A stretch of 64,000 nucleotides of DNA. Origin: Saccharothrix carnea (lineage in GTDB: Bacteria; Actinomycetota; Actinomycetes; Mycobacteriales; Pseudonocardiaceae). Of the stretch, positions 52,293 through 62,263 are shown piece by piece. Position 1 is the first letter of the stretch, and every line of letters begins with the position of its first letter. The DNA lies in NCBI RefSeq assembly GCF_003014735.1, contig NZ_PYAX01000012.1, positions 124,001-188,000 on the forward strand, given 5' to 3'. The notes below the pieces were generated by a model, which worked only from the letters and a program-made list of their open reading frames with translations, ran no database searches and was not told the origin of the DNA. The translations under genes were made by a program, and so were the position numbers.

Positions 52293-52517
52293 CGCGCACC
52301 CCCACCACCGTTCCGACCGCCCATTGTGGACGGTGCGGTCACCGCTCCCGGGTGAGCGTCACCGCCACCGCACGACCGCGCCTCGAGAAGTGCTGGAGCC
52401 CGGTGGCCTGGATCGGGGCTAAAGCGGGACTTCAGGCGCTGTCGTGCCGCTGCTTGAGGTGCGCCTGCGAGGGTTCGACCAGTTCGTTGTTGATTCTTCG
52501 ATCGGGAGGCGGACCGG
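52293..52517. promoter_or_regulatory. Divergent promoter region of cyclase and minimal PKS genes
   Basis: 225 bp between the MBL-fold cyclase and KSalpha. It contains CGCTG at 52437 and 52448, 11 bp apart, a spacing used by SARP activators, although the copies agree in only 5 of 7 positions. A TTGTTGATTCTTCG patch (52487-52500) is the most A/T-rich part and could hold a -10. GGGAGG (52504-52509) is the ribosome site for KSalpha GTG 52518. Confidence 0.4.
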
Positions 52518-53786
52518 GTGAACCGACGGGTGGTGATCACCGGGGTGGGCGTGCTCGCCCCGGGCGGGTCCGGTGTGAAGAGCTTCTGGAGCTTGTTGAG
52601 CGAGGGGCGCACCGCGACCAGGCGGATCACGTTCTTCGACCCCTCGCCGTTCCGCTCGCAGGTCGGCGCGGAGGTCGACTTCTCGCCCGAGCAGCACGGC
52701 TTGAGCCCGCAGGAGATCCGGCGCATGGACCGCGCCACGCAGTTCGCCGTCGTCGCCGCGCGCGACGCCGTGGCCGACAGCGGCCTGGAGCCGAGCGAGC
52801 TCGACCCGCACCGGGTCGGCGTGACGATCGGCAGCGCGGTCGGCGCGACGATGGGCCTGGAGGAGGAGTACCGGGTCGTCAGCGACGGCGGTCGCAAGTG
52901 GCTGGTGGACCACGAGTACGCCGTGCCGCACCTCTACCACCACTTCGTGCCCAGCTCGTTCGCCGCCGAGGTGGCGTGGGACGTCGGCGCGCAGGGACCG
53001 GCCACCGTCGTCTCGGCCGGCTGCACGTCGGGCCTGGACTCGGTGGGCTACGCGGTGGACCTGATCCGCGAGGGCTCGGCCGACGTGATGATCGCGGGCG
53101 CCACCGACGCGCCCATCTCACCGATCACGGTCGCCTGCTTCGACGCGATCAAGGCCACCACACCGCGCAACGACGACGCCGAGCACGCGTCGCGGCCGTT
53201 CGACGGTACCCGCAACGGGTTCGTGCTCGGCGAGGGAGCCGCGGTGTTCGTGCTGGAGGAGTACGAGAGCGCCCGCAAGCGCAACGCGCACGTCTACGCC
53301 GAGATCGCCGGTTACGCCTCGCGGTGCAACGCCTTCCACATGACCGGGCTGCGGCCGGACGGCCGGGAGATGGCCGAGGCCATCCGGGTCGCGCTGGACG
53401 AGGCGAAGCTCGACGGCGACGACGTCGACTACGTCAACGCGCACGGCTCGGGCACCAAGCAGAACGACCGGCACGAGAGCGCGGCGTTCAAGCGCAGCCT
53501 CGGCGACCACGCCTACCGCACACCGATCAGCTCCATCAAGTCGATGGTCGGCCACTCGCTCGGCGCGATCGGGTCCATCGAGATCGCCGCGTCCGTGCTC
53601 GCCATGCGGCACAACGTGGTGCCGCCCACGGCGAACCTGCGCACACCGGACCCGGAGTGCGACCTGGACTACGTGCCGCTGACCGCGCGCGAGTGGCGCA
53701 CCGACACCGTGCTGACGGTGGGCAGCGGCTTCGGCGGCTTCCAGAGCGCGATGGTCCTCACCCGGCCCGATCGGCGGGCGGCGTGA
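52518..53786 (+). CDS. Type II polyketide ketosynthase alpha (KSalpha)
   Basis: A 422-residue condensing subunit of the minimal PKS, which forms the chain-elongating heterodimer with the next gene's product. Active site Cys169 is in [13 protein letters not shown]; His309 ([11 protein letters not shown]) and His346 ([11 protein letters not shown]) complete the triad. The N-terminus [15 protein letters not shown] is typical. GTG 52518 follows GGGAGG. First gene of a long rightward operon reaching the window edge; its stop overlaps the CLF start. Confidence 0.97.
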   Translation: MNRRVVITGVGVLAPGGSGVKSFWSLLSEGRTATRRITFFDPSPFRSQVGAEVDFSPEQHGLSPQEIRRMDRATQFAVVAARDAVADSGLEPSELDPHRVGVTIGSAVGATMGLEEEYRVVSDGGRKWLVDHEYAVPHLYHHFVPSSFAAEVAWDVGAQGPATVVSAGCTSGLDSVGYAVDLIREGSADVMIAGATDAPISPITVACFDAIKATTPRNDDAEHASRPFDGTRNGFVLGEGAAVFVLEEYESARKRNAHVYAEIAGYASRCNAFHMTGLRPDGREMAEAIRVALDEAKLDGDDVDYVNAHGSGTKQNDRHESAAFKRSLGDHAYRTPISSIKSMVGHSLGAIGSIEIAASVLAMRHNVVPPTANLRTPDPECDLDYVPLTAREWRTDTVLTVGSGFGGFQSAMVLTRPDRRAA

Positions 53787-55012
53787 ACCGCGTGGTGTTC
53801 ACCGGGATCGGCGTCACCGCGCCGAACGGCCTCGGAGTCGAGGACTTCTGGGCGGCGACCCTGGCCGGGCGCAGCGGTATCGGCCCGGTGCGGCGGTTCG
53901 ACGCCACGCGCTACCCGGCGCGGCTGGCCGGCGAGGTGCCCGGTTTCGAGGCGGGCGAGCACCTGCCGAGCAGGCTGCTGTCGCAGACCGACCACATGAC
54001 GCGGCTGGCGCTCGTGGCGGCGGACTGGGCGCTGGCCGACGCGGGCGTGAACCCGGCCGAGCTGCCCGAGTACGGCATGGGCGTGATCACGGCCAGCTCG
54101 TCGGGCGGCTTCGAGTTCGGGCAGCGCGAGCTGCAGAACCTGTGGAGCAAGGGCGGCTCGCACGTCAGCGCCTACCAGTCGTTCGCCTGGTTCTACGCGG
54201 TGAACACCGGGCAGATCTCCATCCGCAACGGCATGCGCGGCCCCAGCGGCGTGCTGGTCACCGACCAGGCGGGCGGGCTCGACGCGGTGGCCAACGCGCG
54301 CCGGCAGATCCGCAAGGGCATCGACCTGGTGGTCTCCGGCGGTGTCGACGGCTCGATCTGCCCGTGGGGCTGGGTCGCGCACATGTCCACCGGACGGCTC
54401 AGCGCCGTGGACGACCCGGATCGCGCCTACCTGCCCTTCGACGCCGACGCGACGGGCCACGTGGCCGGCGAGGGCGGCGCGATCCTGGTCATGGAGGACG
54501 AGGACGCCGCCCGCCGACGCGGCGTCGAGCGGTCCTACGGCGAGCTGGCGGGCTACGCGGCCACCATGGACCCGAGGCCGGGCGGCGGCGAGCCGGGGCT
54601 GCGGCGGGCCGCGGAGCTGGCCATCGCCGACGCGGGGCTGACTCCCGGTGACGTCGACGTGGTGTTCGCCGACGCGGCGGGCGTGCCCGAGCTGGACCGC
54701 GTCGAGGCCGAGGCGATCACCGCCGTGTTCGGCCCGCGCGGCGTCCCGGTGACCGCGCCGAAGACGATGACCGGCCGGCTGTTCTCCGGGGCCGCGCCGC
54801 TCGACGTGGCGGTGGCCCTGTTGTCCATTCGCGACGGTGTGATCCCGCCGACGATCAACGTGAACCCCGCGCCGGGGTACGGCATCGACCTGGTGACCGG
54901 CGCGCCGCGCCACACCCGGCCGCGCACGGCGCTCGTGCTGGCCCGCGGCAGCGGCGGTTTCAACGCCGCCGTCGTCGTGCGCGCCACGTTTCCAGAGGGA
55001 GGACCGGCATGA
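53783..55012 (+). CDS. Type II polyketide chain-length factor (KSbeta)
   Basis: A 409-residue partner of KSalpha. The cysteine is replaced by glutamine (Gln162 in [13 protein letters not shown]), the hallmark of KSbeta, which decarboxylates malonyl-ACP and sets chain length. GTG 53783 overlaps the KSalpha stop (GTGA), ensuring equal amounts. Pocket residues that would fix chain length were not compared here. The accompanying ActIII-, ActIV- and ActVI-like genes suggest an octaketide. Confidence 0.96.
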   Translation: MNRVVFTGIGVTAPNGLGVEDFWAATLAGRSGIGPVRRFDATRYPARLAGEVPGFEAGEHLPSRLLSQTDHMTRLALVAADWALADAGVNPAELPEYGMGVITASSSGGFEFGQRELQNLWSKGGSHVSAYQSFAWFYAVNTGQISIRNGMRGPSGVLVTDQAGGLDAVANARRQIRKGIDLVVSGGVDGSICPWGWVAHMSTGRLSAVDDPDRAYLPFDADATGHVAGEGGAILVMEDEDAARRRGVERSYGELAGYAATMDPRPGGGEPGLRRAAELAIADAGLTPGDVDVVFADAAGVPELDRVEAEAITAVFGPRGVPVTAPKTMTGRLFSGAAPLDVAVALLSIRDGVIPPTINVNPAPGYGIDLVTGAPRHTRPRTALVLARGSGGFNAAVVVRATFPEGGPA

Positions 55013-55257
55013 CCCGACCGGACATGACCATCGAAGCACTCAAGCGCATCCTCCGCGAGGGCGCGGGCGCCGACGAGGGCGTCGACCTCGACGCGGACAT
55101 CCTCGACGTCGAGTTCGCCGAACTCGGCTACGACTCGCTGGCCATGCTGGAGACGGCGAGCCGGATCGAGCGCGAGTACGGCATCAAGCTGGAGGACGAG
55201 ACGACCGCCGCCGCCCGGACGCCGCGCGCACTGCTCGCGGTCGTCAACTCGCGGTGA
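55009..55257 (+). CDS. Type II PKS acyl carrier protein
   Basis: An 82-residue ACP. The phosphopantetheine serine is Ser43 in [10 protein letters not shown]. The four-helix pattern and the C-terminal [24 protein letters not shown] are typical of aromatic PKS ACPs. ATG 55009 overlaps the CLF stop. Completes the minimal PKS. Confidence 0.97.
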   Translation: MTRPDMTIEALKRILREGAGADEGVDLDADILDVEFAELGYDSLAMLETASRIEREYGIKLEDETTAAARTPRALLAVVNSR

Positions 55258-55291
55258 GCGGCCCGGGCGGTCGTCGAGGGGGTGGGCGCGG

Positions 55292-56998
55292 GTGACGGCC
55301 GTGGCCCACCGGGGCGTCGACCGGGACGAGGGAGTCCGGTGGGTGGTGTGCCCCGGCTGCCGGACCCTGCTGTACGTCCGGCGCCTGGCGCGCGACCTGC
55401 GGGTGTGCCCGGACTGCGGGCACCACCACCGGCTCACCGCCCGTGCCCGTGTCGCGCAGCTCTTCGACGACGGCGTGGAGGTCCTCGACATCGGCGCGCG
55501 GACGGTGGACGTGCTGGGGTTCACCGACACCACGCCCTACCCGGCGCGGCTGGCCGCGGCGCGGGCGGCGACCGGGCTGGACGAGGCGGTGGTGCTGGCG
55601 TCGGGCACGCTCGACGGGCACCCCGTGGTCGCGGCGGTGATGGACTTCCGCTTCCTGGGCGGCAGCCTGGGCACCGCGGTCGGCGAGCTCGTCACCCGGG
55701 CCGCCGAACTGGCGCTGGCGCGGCGCGTGCCGCTGCTGCTGGTGTGCGCGTCCGGCGGTGCGCGGATGCAGGAGGGCGTGCTGTCCCTCATGCAGATGGC
55801 CAAGACCGCTGCCGCGCTCGGCGAGCTGGACGAGGCGGGCGTGCTGACGGTCTCGCTGGTCACCGACCCGACCTACGGTGGCGTGGCCGCGTCGTTCGCG
55901 ACCCTGTGCGACGTGATCGTGGCCGAGCCGGGCGCGCGGCTGGGGTTCGCGGGCAGGCGGGTCATCGAGCAGACCATCCGCGAGACCCTGCCCGACGACT
56001 TCCAGACCGCCGAGTACCTGCTGGCGCACGGCCTGGTCGACGTGATCACCCCGCGTGCGGCGCTGCGGACCACCCTGAGCCGCGTGCTGGCCGCCGCGCG
56101 CACCACCCCGCCGGACGCGCCGGACGTGCCGGACGTGCCGGACGGGGTGGTGCGTGATCACCGCCTGCTGCCCGAGGTCGAGGCGTGGGACGCGGTGCGG
56201 CGCGCTCGTGAGCTCGGGCGGCCGACCACCTTGGACTACCTGGCGCTGGCCTTCGACGACTTCCAGGAACTGCGCGGCGACCGCCTCGGCGAGGACTGCC
56301 CGGCGGTGGTCGGCGGCATCGCGCGGCTGGCCGGCGCGCCGGTCGTGGTCGTCGGCCACCAGAAGGGCCGCACCGCCGAGGAGATGGCCGCCCGCGACTA
56401 CGGGATGCCCACGCCCGCCGGGTACCGCAAGGCCGCCCGGTTGATGCGGTTGGCGGCCAAGCTGGGCCTGCCCGTCGTCACCCTGGTCGACACACCCGGC
56501 GCGCACCCCGGCAGGGCGGCGGAGGAACGCGGCCAGGCCGTCGCGGTCGCCGAGAGCATCCGCCTCATGGCGCGCCTGCCCGTGCCCGTGGTCACGGTGG
56601 TGACCGGTGAGGGCGGCAGCGGCGGAGCGCTCGCGCTGGCCGTGGCCAACGAGGTGCTGATCGGCTCCAACGGCGTCTACTCGGTGATCAGCCCGGAAGG
56701 CTGCGCCGCGATCCTGTGGCGCGACCGGCGGATGGCACCGGCCGCGGCCCGCGCCCTGCGCCTGGACGCGGCGAACCTGCTCCGCCTCGGCGTCGTGGAC
56801 GGCGTCGTGCCCGAACCCGAGGGCGGCAGCGGGCACGACCACGTGCTGGCCGGGCAGCGGCTGCGGGACGCGCTCGTCGCGGCCCTGCGCCGGCTGTCCG
56901 GGATGACCGGCGACCGGCTCGTCGCGGCCAGGCGCGCCCGGTTCCGCGCGTTCGGCGCGACCTCGACCGACCACGACGACAGGGGTGAGCAGCGGTGA
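55292..56998 (+). CDS. Fused acetyl-CoA carboxylase carboxyltransferase (beta-alpha)
   Basis: 568 residues joining AccD-like and AccA-like halves. The N-terminus has a zinc finger ([10 protein letters not shown] and CPDCGHHH). Residues about 30-270 are the beta half ([52 protein letters not shown]). After a short Pro/Asp linker ([13 protein letters not shown]) the alpha half runs to the end ([57 protein letters not shown]). It transfers CO2 from biotin to acetyl-CoA, giving malonyl-CoA for the PKS. GTG 55292; stop overlaps the BCCP start. Confidence 0.93.
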   Translation: MTAVAHRGVDRDEGVRWVVCPGCRTLLYVRRLARDLRVCPDCGHHHRLTARARVAQLFDDGVEVLDIGARTVDVLGFTDTTPYPARLAAARAATGLDEAVVLASGTLDGHPVVAAVMDFRFLGGSLGTAVGELVTRAAELALARRVPLLLVCASGGARMQEGVLSLMQMAKTAAALGELDEAGVLTVSLVTDPTYGGVAASFATLCDVIVAEPGARLGFAGRRVIEQTIRETLPDDFQTAEYLLAHGLVDVITPRAALRTTLSRVLAAARTTPPDAPDVPDVPDGVVRDHRLLPEVEAWDAVRRARELGRPTTLDYLALAFDDFQELRGDRLGEDCPAVVGGIARLAGAPVVVVGHQKGRTAEEMAARDYGMPTPAGYRKAARLMRLAAKLGLPVVTLVDTPGAHPGRAAEERGQAVAVAESIRLMARLPVPVVTVVTGEGGSGGALALAVANEVLIGSNGVYSVISPEGCAAILWRDRRMAPAAARALRLDAANLLRLGVVDGVVPEPEGGSGHDHVLAGQRLRDALVAALRRLSGMTGDRLVAARRARFRAFGATSTDHDDRGEQR

Positions 56999-57501
56999 CC
57001 AAGAGCCTGGTGAACCACCTCGGCCACGACTTCGACGGCGACCTGCCGCACGACGTCACCCGCACCGAACCTCCGGGTGAGCTGCTGGAACGGCTGCGCG
57101 ACAGCGCCGTGCGCCTCATCGCGCAGCTGCCCACCCAGCCCGCGGTGCTGCGGATGCGCGCGGGGGAGGTGTCCGTCGAGGTCGAGTGGGCGACCCCCGA
57201 CCAGCCGACCGGGCAGGCACCCGGCCCGCCACCGGCGGTGCCGCCGGACCGACCGGTCGCCGCGACCACGCTCGACGCGGCCATGGTCGGCGTCTTCTAC
57301 CGGGGACCGCACCCCGGCGCGGCGCCGTTCACCGACGTCGGCGACACCGTCGAGGTGGGCACCCAGATCGGGATCATCGAGGCGATGAAGCTCATGATCC
57401 CGGTCGAGGCCGACCGCGCCGGGACCGTCACCGCCGTGCTCAAGGCAGACGGCGAGCCGGTCGAGTACGGCGAGCCGCTGTTCGCGCTGGACGCGGGCTG
57501 A
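56995..57501 (+). CDS. accB: Biotin carboxyl carrier protein of acetyl-CoA carboxylase
   Basis: 168 residues. A Pro-rich linker (about 68-88) separates an N-terminal region from the biotinyl domain. The biotin lysine is Lys132 in [17 protein letters not shown] 56995 overlaps the preceding stop (GTGA). Works with the fused carboxyltransferase and the biotin carboxylase that flank it. Confidence 0.94.
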   Translation: MTKSLVNHLGHDFDGDLPHDVTRTEPPGELLERLRDSAVRLIAQLPTQPAVLRMRAGEVSVEVEWATPDQPTGQAPGPPPAVPPDRPVAATTLDAAMVGVFYRGPHPGAAPFTDVGDTVEVGTQIGIIEAMKLMIPVEADRAGTVTAVLKADGEPVEYGEPLFALDAG

Positions 57502-57511
57502 GGGGCGCGGC

Positions 57512-58882
57512 GTGTTCACCAAGGTGCTCATCGCCAACCGGGGCGAGATCGCGGTGCGCGTGGCGCGCACGTGCCGGGAGATGGGCATCGGCGTGGTCGC
57601 GGTGTACTCCACGGAGGACCGCGACTCGGCCGTGGTCCGGCTCGCCGACGAGTCCGTCCACATCGGACCGGGACCGGCCAGGCGCAGCTACCTCAACATC
57701 CCGGCGGTGGTCGAGGCGGCGCTGCGCACCGGCGCGGACGCCGTGCACCCCGGCTACGGCTTCCTGTCCGAGGACCCCGACTTCGCGGAGGTGTGCGTCG
57801 ACAACGGGCTGGTGTTCGTCGGCCCGCCCGCCGACGTCATCGCCAACCTCGGCGACAAGGCCGCAGCCCGCGTGCTGATGGCCGAGGCCGGTGTCCCGGT
57901 GCTGCCGGGCAGCACCGGGCCGCTGCGCACCGCCGAGGAGGCGCTGGGCGTCGCGGACGCCATCGGCTACCCCGTGATCGTCAAAGCCGTCGCGGGCGGT
58001 GGCGGTCGCGGTATGCGCGTGGTGCCCGACCGCGGCTCGTTCACCCGCGCGTACACCGAGACCAAGGCGCAGGCGCAGATGCTGTTCGGCGACGGGCGGG
58101 TCTACGTCGAGCGGTACCTGCCCGACGCGCGCCACATCGAGGTGCAGGTGCTGGCCGACCGGTACGGCAACGTCGTCCACCTCGGCGAACGGGACTGCTC
58201 GGTGCAGCGGCGGCACCAGAAGCTGCTGGAGGAGAGCCCGGCGTCCCGGCTCGACGCCGGGCTGGTCGAGAAGATGGGTGCGGCGGCCGTGCGCGGCGCG
58301 CGGTGGGCGGGTTACGTCGGCGCGGGCACCATCGAGTTCCTGGTCGGCCCGGACGGCGGGTTCCACTTCATGGAGGCCAACTGCCGCATCCAGGTCGAGC
58401 ACCCGGTCACCGAGGCGGTCACCGGCGTGGACCTGGTCGCCGAGCAGTTCCGGATCGCCGCGGGCGAGCCGCTGTCGCTGCGCCAGCGGGACGTGGTGGC
58501 GCGCGGCGCGGCCATCGAGTGCCGCGTCAACGTGGAGGACCCCGAACGCGGGTTCGTGCCGACGCCCGGCGTGCTGGACGAGTTCGTGCCGTCCGGCGGC
58601 CCGTTCGTGCGCGTGGACACCCACGGCTACGCCGGTTACCGCGTCCCCGCGGCCTACGACTCGCTGCTGGCCAAGCTCGTGGTGTGGGCGCCCGATCGCG
58701 CACAGGCGGTGGACCGGATGGACCGCGCGCTGGCCGAGTTCCGCGTGGCGGGCCGCGGCGTGCGCACCACCTTGGAGTTCCTGCGCCACCTCACCCGTCA
58801 TCCCGAGTTCCGGGCAGGCGGCTACGACACGACGTTCGTCGAGCGGGTGCTCGCCGAACGCGCCCAGGACCACACGGAGTAG
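57512..58882 (+). CDS. accC: Biotin carboxylase subunit of acetyl-CoA carboxylase
   Basis: 456 residues, the normal AccC length. N-terminal KVLIANRGEIAVRVARTCREMGI, HPGYGFLSE, ATP-grasp loop AVAGGGGRGMRVV, ERDCSVQRRHQKLLEE, MEANCRIQVEHPVTE (usually MNTRIQVEHPVTE), and a C-terminal biotin_carb_C domain (GYRVPAAYDSLLAKLVVW). GTG 57512. Third of three ACCase genes dedicated to this cluster. Confidence 0.95.
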   Translation: MFTKVLIANRGEIAVRVARTCREMGIGVVAVYSTEDRDSAVVRLADESVHIGPGPARRSYLNIPAVVEAALRTGADAVHPGYGFLSEDPDFAEVCVDNGLVFVGPPADVIANLGDKAAARVLMAEAGVPVLPGSTGPLRTAEEALGVADAIGYPVIVKAVAGGGGRGMRVVPDRGSFTRAYTETKAQAQMLFGDGRVYVERYLPDARHIEVQVLADRYGNVVHLGERDCSVQRRHQKLLEESPASRLDAGLVEKMGAAAVRGARWAGYVGAGTIEFLVGPDGGFHFMEANCRIQVEHPVTEAVTGVDLVAEQFRIAAGEPLSLRQRDVVARGAAIECRVNVEDPERGFVPTPGVLDEFVPSGGPFVRVDTHGYAGYRVPAAYDSLLAKLVVWAPDRAQAVDRMDRALAEFRVAGRGVRTTLEFLRHLTRHPEFRAGGYDTTFVERVLAERAQDHTE

Positions 58883-58890
58883 GGGAGCAC

Positions 58891-59676
58891 ATGTCCGAGC
58901 AGAACGGCCGGGTCGCCCTCGTCACCGGGGCCACCAGCGGCATCGGCCTCGCCATCACCAGGACCCTGGCCGAGCAGGGCAAGAAGGTCTTCATCTGCGC
59001 GCGCAGCGCCGACAGCGTCGCGGACACCGTGAAGCAGTTCCAGGACGAGGGCCTGGAAGTGTCCGGGACGACGTGCGACGTGGGCTCGCCCGAGCAGGTG
59101 CGGGCGTTCGTCACCGCCGCCGTGGACCGCTACGGCCCGGTGGACGTCCTGGTCAACAACGCGGGCCGCAGCGGCGGCGGCGTCACCGCCGACATCGCGG
59201 ACGACCTGTGGTTCGAGGTCATCAACACCAACCTCAACAGCGTCTTCCTCACCACCCGGGACGTGCTGTCGGTCGGCGGCATGCGGGAGCGGGCGTGGGG
59301 CCGGATCGTCAACATCGCCTCCACCGCGGGCAAGCAGGGCGTCGTGCTGGGCGCGCCGTACTCGGCGTCCAAGCACGGCGTGGTCGGCTTCACCAAGGCC
59401 CTGGGCAACGAGCTGGGCAAGTCCGGCATCACGGTCAACGCGGTGTGCCCAGGTTACGTGGAGACGCCGATGGCGCAACGCGTCCGGCAGGGCTACGCCG
59501 CCGCGTGGAGCACCACCGAGGACGAGGTCCTGGACCGGTTCCAGGCCAAGATCCCGCTCGGCCGCTACTCGACGCCCGAGGAGGTCGCCGGGATGGTCGG
59601 CTACCTCGTCTCCGACACCGCGGGCTCGATCACCGCCCAGGCGATCAACGTCTGCGGCGGCCTCGGCAACTTCTGA
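58891..59676 (+). CDS. ActIII-type C9 polyketide ketoreductase
   Basis: A 261-residue SDR. GATSGIG is at 13-19, NNAGRSGGGVTADI at 89-102, with Ser144 (NIASTAGKQG), Tyr157 and Lys161 (PYSASKHG). NAVCPGYVETPMA and the C-terminus NVCGGLGNF match ActIII-family enzymes almost word for word. It uses NADPH to reduce the C9 ketone of the nascent poly-beta-ketone, fixing first-ring folding as C7-C12. ATG 58891 follows GGGGAG. Confidence 0.96.
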   Translation: MSEQNGRVALVTGATSGIGLAITRTLAEQGKKVFICARSADSVADTVKQFQDEGLEVSGTTCDVGSPEQVRAFVTAAVDRYGPVDVLVNNAGRSGGGVTADIADDLWFEVINTNLNSVFLTTRDVLSVGGMRERAWGRIVNIASTAGKQGVVLGAPYSASKHGVVGFTKALGNELGKSGITVNAVCPGYVETPMAQRVRQGYAAAWSTTEDEVLDRFQAKIPLGRYSTPEEVAGMVGYLVSDTAGSITAQAINVCGGLGNF

Positions 59677-59714
59677 CCCACCACCCCACCCCTCTTCCGA
59701 CGAAGGAGTCGAGC

Positions 59715-60656
59715 ATGTCCCAGCCGGTCGCGCGCGAGGTGGAGCACGAGATCAAGGTGCACGCGCCCGCGGAGGAGGTCTACCGGCTGATCGCCGAGGT
59801 GGCGAACTGGCCGCAGCTCTTCCCGCCCAGCGTGCACGTCGAGCACCTGGAACGCGGTGACGCCCACGAGCGCATCCGCATCTGGGCGACCGCCAACGGC
59901 GAGGCCAAGACCTGGACCTCGCGCCGCGAGCTGGACCCCGCGGCGCTGCGCGTCGACTTCCGCCAGGAGGTCTCGCAGGCACCGGTCGCCTCGATGGGCG
60001 GCGCGTGGCTGGTCGAGCCGCTCTCCGGCGACGAGTGCCGGGTGCGGCTGCTGCACGACTACCGGGCGGTCGACGACGACCCGGAGCGGCTGGCCTGGAT
60101 CGACCAGGCGGTCGACCGCAACAGCACGTCGGAACTGGCGGCCATGAAGGCCAACGCCGAGCTGGCCTCCGCCGGCCTGCTGACCACGTTCGACGACACG
60201 GTGCGCATCGAGGGCTCGGCGGAGGACGCCTACGACTTCATCAACGAGGCCGCGCTCTGGCAGGAACGGCTGCCGCACGTGGCGCGCGTGTCGTTGCAGG
60301 AGGACACGCCCGGCCTCCAGGTCCTGGAGATGGACACCCGCACGAAGGACGGCTCGGTGCACACCACCAAGTCCGTGCGCGTGTGCCTGCCGCACCGGCG
60401 GATCGTCTACAAGCAGGTCGTGCTGCCCGCCCTGATGACCCTGCACACCGGGCACTGGCTGTTCGAACCCGATGGTGACGGCGTGGTGGTCACCTCGCGG
60501 CACACCGTGGCGATCAACGAGGCCAACATCGCCAAGGTGCTCGGCGAGGACGCCGACCTCGACCGGGCGCGGGCGTTCGTGCGCACCGCGCTGAGCACGA
60601 ACAGCCTGGCGACCCTCGGCCACGCCAAGGACTACGCCGAGAGCAGGCGGCGCTGA
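59715..60656 (+). CDS. Di-domain polyketide aromatase/cyclase, ActVII type (second copy)
   Basis: A 313-residue protein with two SRPBCC domains: about 8-150 (EHEIKVHAPAEEVYRLIAEVANWPQLFPPSVHVEHLER, MGGAWLVEPLSGDECRVRLLHDYR) and 160-305 (DTVRIEGSAEDAYDFINEAALWQERLPHV, HTGHWLFEPDGDGVVVTSRHTV). It dehydrates and aromatises the first ring after C9 ketoreduction. ATG 59715 follows AAGGAG (59703-59708). It is directly downstream of the ketoreductase, as in actinorhodin-like clusters. Confidence 0.93.
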   Translation: MSQPVAREVEHEIKVHAPAEEVYRLIAEVANWPQLFPPSVHVEHLERGDAHERIRIWATANGEAKTWTSRRELDPAALRVDFRQEVSQAPVASMGGAWLVEPLSGDECRVRLLHDYRAVDDDPERLAWIDQAVDRNSTSELAAMKANAELASAGLLTTFDDTVRIEGSAEDAYDFINEAALWQERLPHVARVSLQEDTPGLQVLEMDTRTKDGSVHTTKSVRVCLPHRRIVYKQVVLPALMTLHTGHWLFEPDGDGVVVTSRHTVAINEANIAKVLGEDADLDRARAFVRTALSTNSLATLGHAKDYAESRRR

Positions 60657-61747
60657 TGGCACCCCTGCCGGTGGCGGACCTCACCGCGCTGGCCGCCGGG
60701 CACGCCGACCGCGCCGACACCGACCGGGTGTTGAGCCCCGAGGTGGTCAAGGCGCTGGCCGCCGCCGGGTTCGGCAGGCACTTCACGCCCGCGCGGTGGG
60801 GTGGCGCGGACGGCACGCTCACCGAGCTGCTGGACGCCGTGTCCGAGGTCGCCGAGGGGTGCGCGGCCACCGCCTGGTGCGCCTCGCTCACCGCGGGCGC
60901 CGCCCGGATGGGCGCGTACCTGCCGGAACAGGGCCAGCGGGACCTGTGGGACGACGGGCCGGACGTCCTGGTCGCCGGTGCGCTGATCCCGCACGGCCGG
61001 GTCGAGCCGACCCCCGGCGGCTGGCGCCTCACCGGCCGGTGGGACGTCACCAGCGGCGTCGACTTCGCCGACTGGGCCCTCGTCTGCGCGACCGGCGAGG
61101 ACGACAGCCCGTGGTTCTTCGCCGTGCCCCGCACGGACTTCGAGGTCCTCGACACGTGGTTCCCGGTGGGTATGCGGGGCACCGGCAGCAACACGCTCGT
61201 CCTGGACGACGTGCGCGTGCCGGCGCACCGCGGCTTCCCCCGCGAGCGGATGCTGCACGGCCGTCCGACAGGCTCGACGGCCCGCTGCCACACCGCGCCG
61301 CTGCGCGTGGTCAGCGGAGTGCTGTTCGCGGCGCCGGCGATCGGCGCGGTCCGCGGCGCACTGGCCGACTGGACCCGGGACACCGCCGCACGCACCCTCC
61401 CGCCGGACCGCGCCCGCTCGACGCGCATCGCCCTGGCCCGCACCGCCGCCGCCGTGGACGCCGCCGACCTCCTGCTGCGCCGTGCGGCCGGAGTCGCCGA
61501 CCGCGGTGCGACCCCCGAGGAGGCCGTGCGCAACCCCCGTGACTGCGCCTTCGCCGTCGACCTGCTCGTGGACGCGGTGGAACGGCTCTTCCGCGCCGCC
61601 GGATCACGGGGCCAGCGCGGCGTCGTCTCGCGCGCGTGGCGGGACGTGCACAGCCTCGCGGGCCACGTGGCCCTCCAGTTCGACACCGCGGGCGCCGCCT
61701 ACGGCGACCACGCGCTCGACCGACCAGCGGAAGGAACGACCGCATGA
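60656..61747 (+). CDS. Acyl-CoA-dehydrogenase-fold flavin monooxygenase (ActVA-ORF5-like)
   Basis: A 363-residue group D flavin-dependent hydroxylase. Marks: EGCAATAWCASLTAGAARMGAYL near 65-85, WRLTGRWDVTSGVDFADWALV, and VGMRGTGSNTLVLDDVRVP. It uses reduced FMN/FAD from a separate reductase, not found in the window, to hydroxylate phenolic rings. ATG 60656 overlaps the preceding stop (TGATG). In actinorhodin-type pathways the counterpart hydroxylates the benzoisochromane core. Confidence 0.85.
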   Translation: MAPLPVADLTALAAGHADRADTDRVLSPEVVKALAAAGFGRHFTPARWGGADGTLTELLDAVSEVAEGCAATAWCASLTAGAARMGAYLPEQGQRDLWDDGPDVLVAGALIPHGRVEPTPGGWRLTGRWDVTSGVDFADWALVCATGEDDSPWFFAVPRTDFEVLDTWFPVGMRGTGSNTLVLDDVRVPAHRGFPRERMLHGRPTGSTARCHTAPLRVVSGVLFAAPAIGAVRGALADWTRDTAARTLPPDRARSTRIALARTAAAVDAADLLLRRAAGVADRGATPEEAVRNPRDCAFAVDLLVDAVERLFRAAGSRGQRGVVSRAWRDVHSLAGHVALQFDTAGAAYGDHALDRPAEGTTA

Positions 61748-62187
61748 CCCGGGCACCACTGGACGTGGAGACCTCCGTCCCCGCCGAGCTGTACGCCGAC
61801 GTGCAGCAGTTCTACGCCTGGCAGATGGGCCTGCTCGACGACGGCAAGCCCGACGAGTGGGCCGACACGTTCACCGTCGACGCGGTGTTCGGCGAACCCG
61901 GCAAGGCGGGCGGCTTCAGCGGCCGGGAGGCGATCCGGGCCTCGGTGCGCGAACGCGCCGAGCGGCTGGCCGCCGAGGGCGTGGTGATCCGCCACTGGTT
62001 CTCGATGCTGGTCGTGCGCCCGCAGCCGGACGGCACGCTGCGCACCCGCAACTACGCGCTGACCCTGGCCACCCCGCGGGGCGGCGCGCTCACCGTGCGC
62101 GGCCACGCCGTCTGCCACGACCACCTGGTGCCGGACGGCGACCGCCTGCTGGTGGCGCACCGGCTGATCCTCCCCGATGGCCGATGA
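61744..62187 (+). CDS. SnoaL-like NTF2-fold protein (copy 2)
   Basis: 147 residues, coupled by ATGA to the flavin monooxygenase gene. Pattern VQQFYAWQMGLLDDGKPDEWADTFTVDAVFGEP, GREAIRASVRERA, IRHWFSMLVVRP and CHDHLVPDGD parallels the protein at 50943-51353, so the two arose by duplication. No substrate assigned. Its place between two flavin enzymes suggests a role in post-PKS oxidation or ring closure. Confidence 0.82.
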   Translation: MTRAPLDVETSVPAELYADVQQFYAWQMGLLDDGKPDEWADTFTVDAVFGEPGKAGGFSGREAIRASVRERAERLAAEGVVIRHWFSMLVVRPQPDGTLRTRNYALTLATPRGGALTVRGHAVCHDHLVPDGDRLLVAHRLILPDGR

Positions 62188-62263
62188 CCCGCCGGCCGAC
62201 ACACCGGCTGACCCGCCGGATGGCCCGCCCGGTGGCACCCGACCGACGAGTACGGAGTGGACG

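Noticed and set aside
52088-53782. A long open frame upstream of the CLF in the same frame
   Set aside because: It runs through KSalpha out of frame with low-complexity Arg/Pro/Gly sequence; CLF homology starts at GTG 53783.
57571-58890. A long open frame upstream of the ketoreductase in the same frame
   Set aside because: It is the shadow of the biotin carboxylase gene; ActIII homology starts at ATG 58891 behind a good ribosome site.
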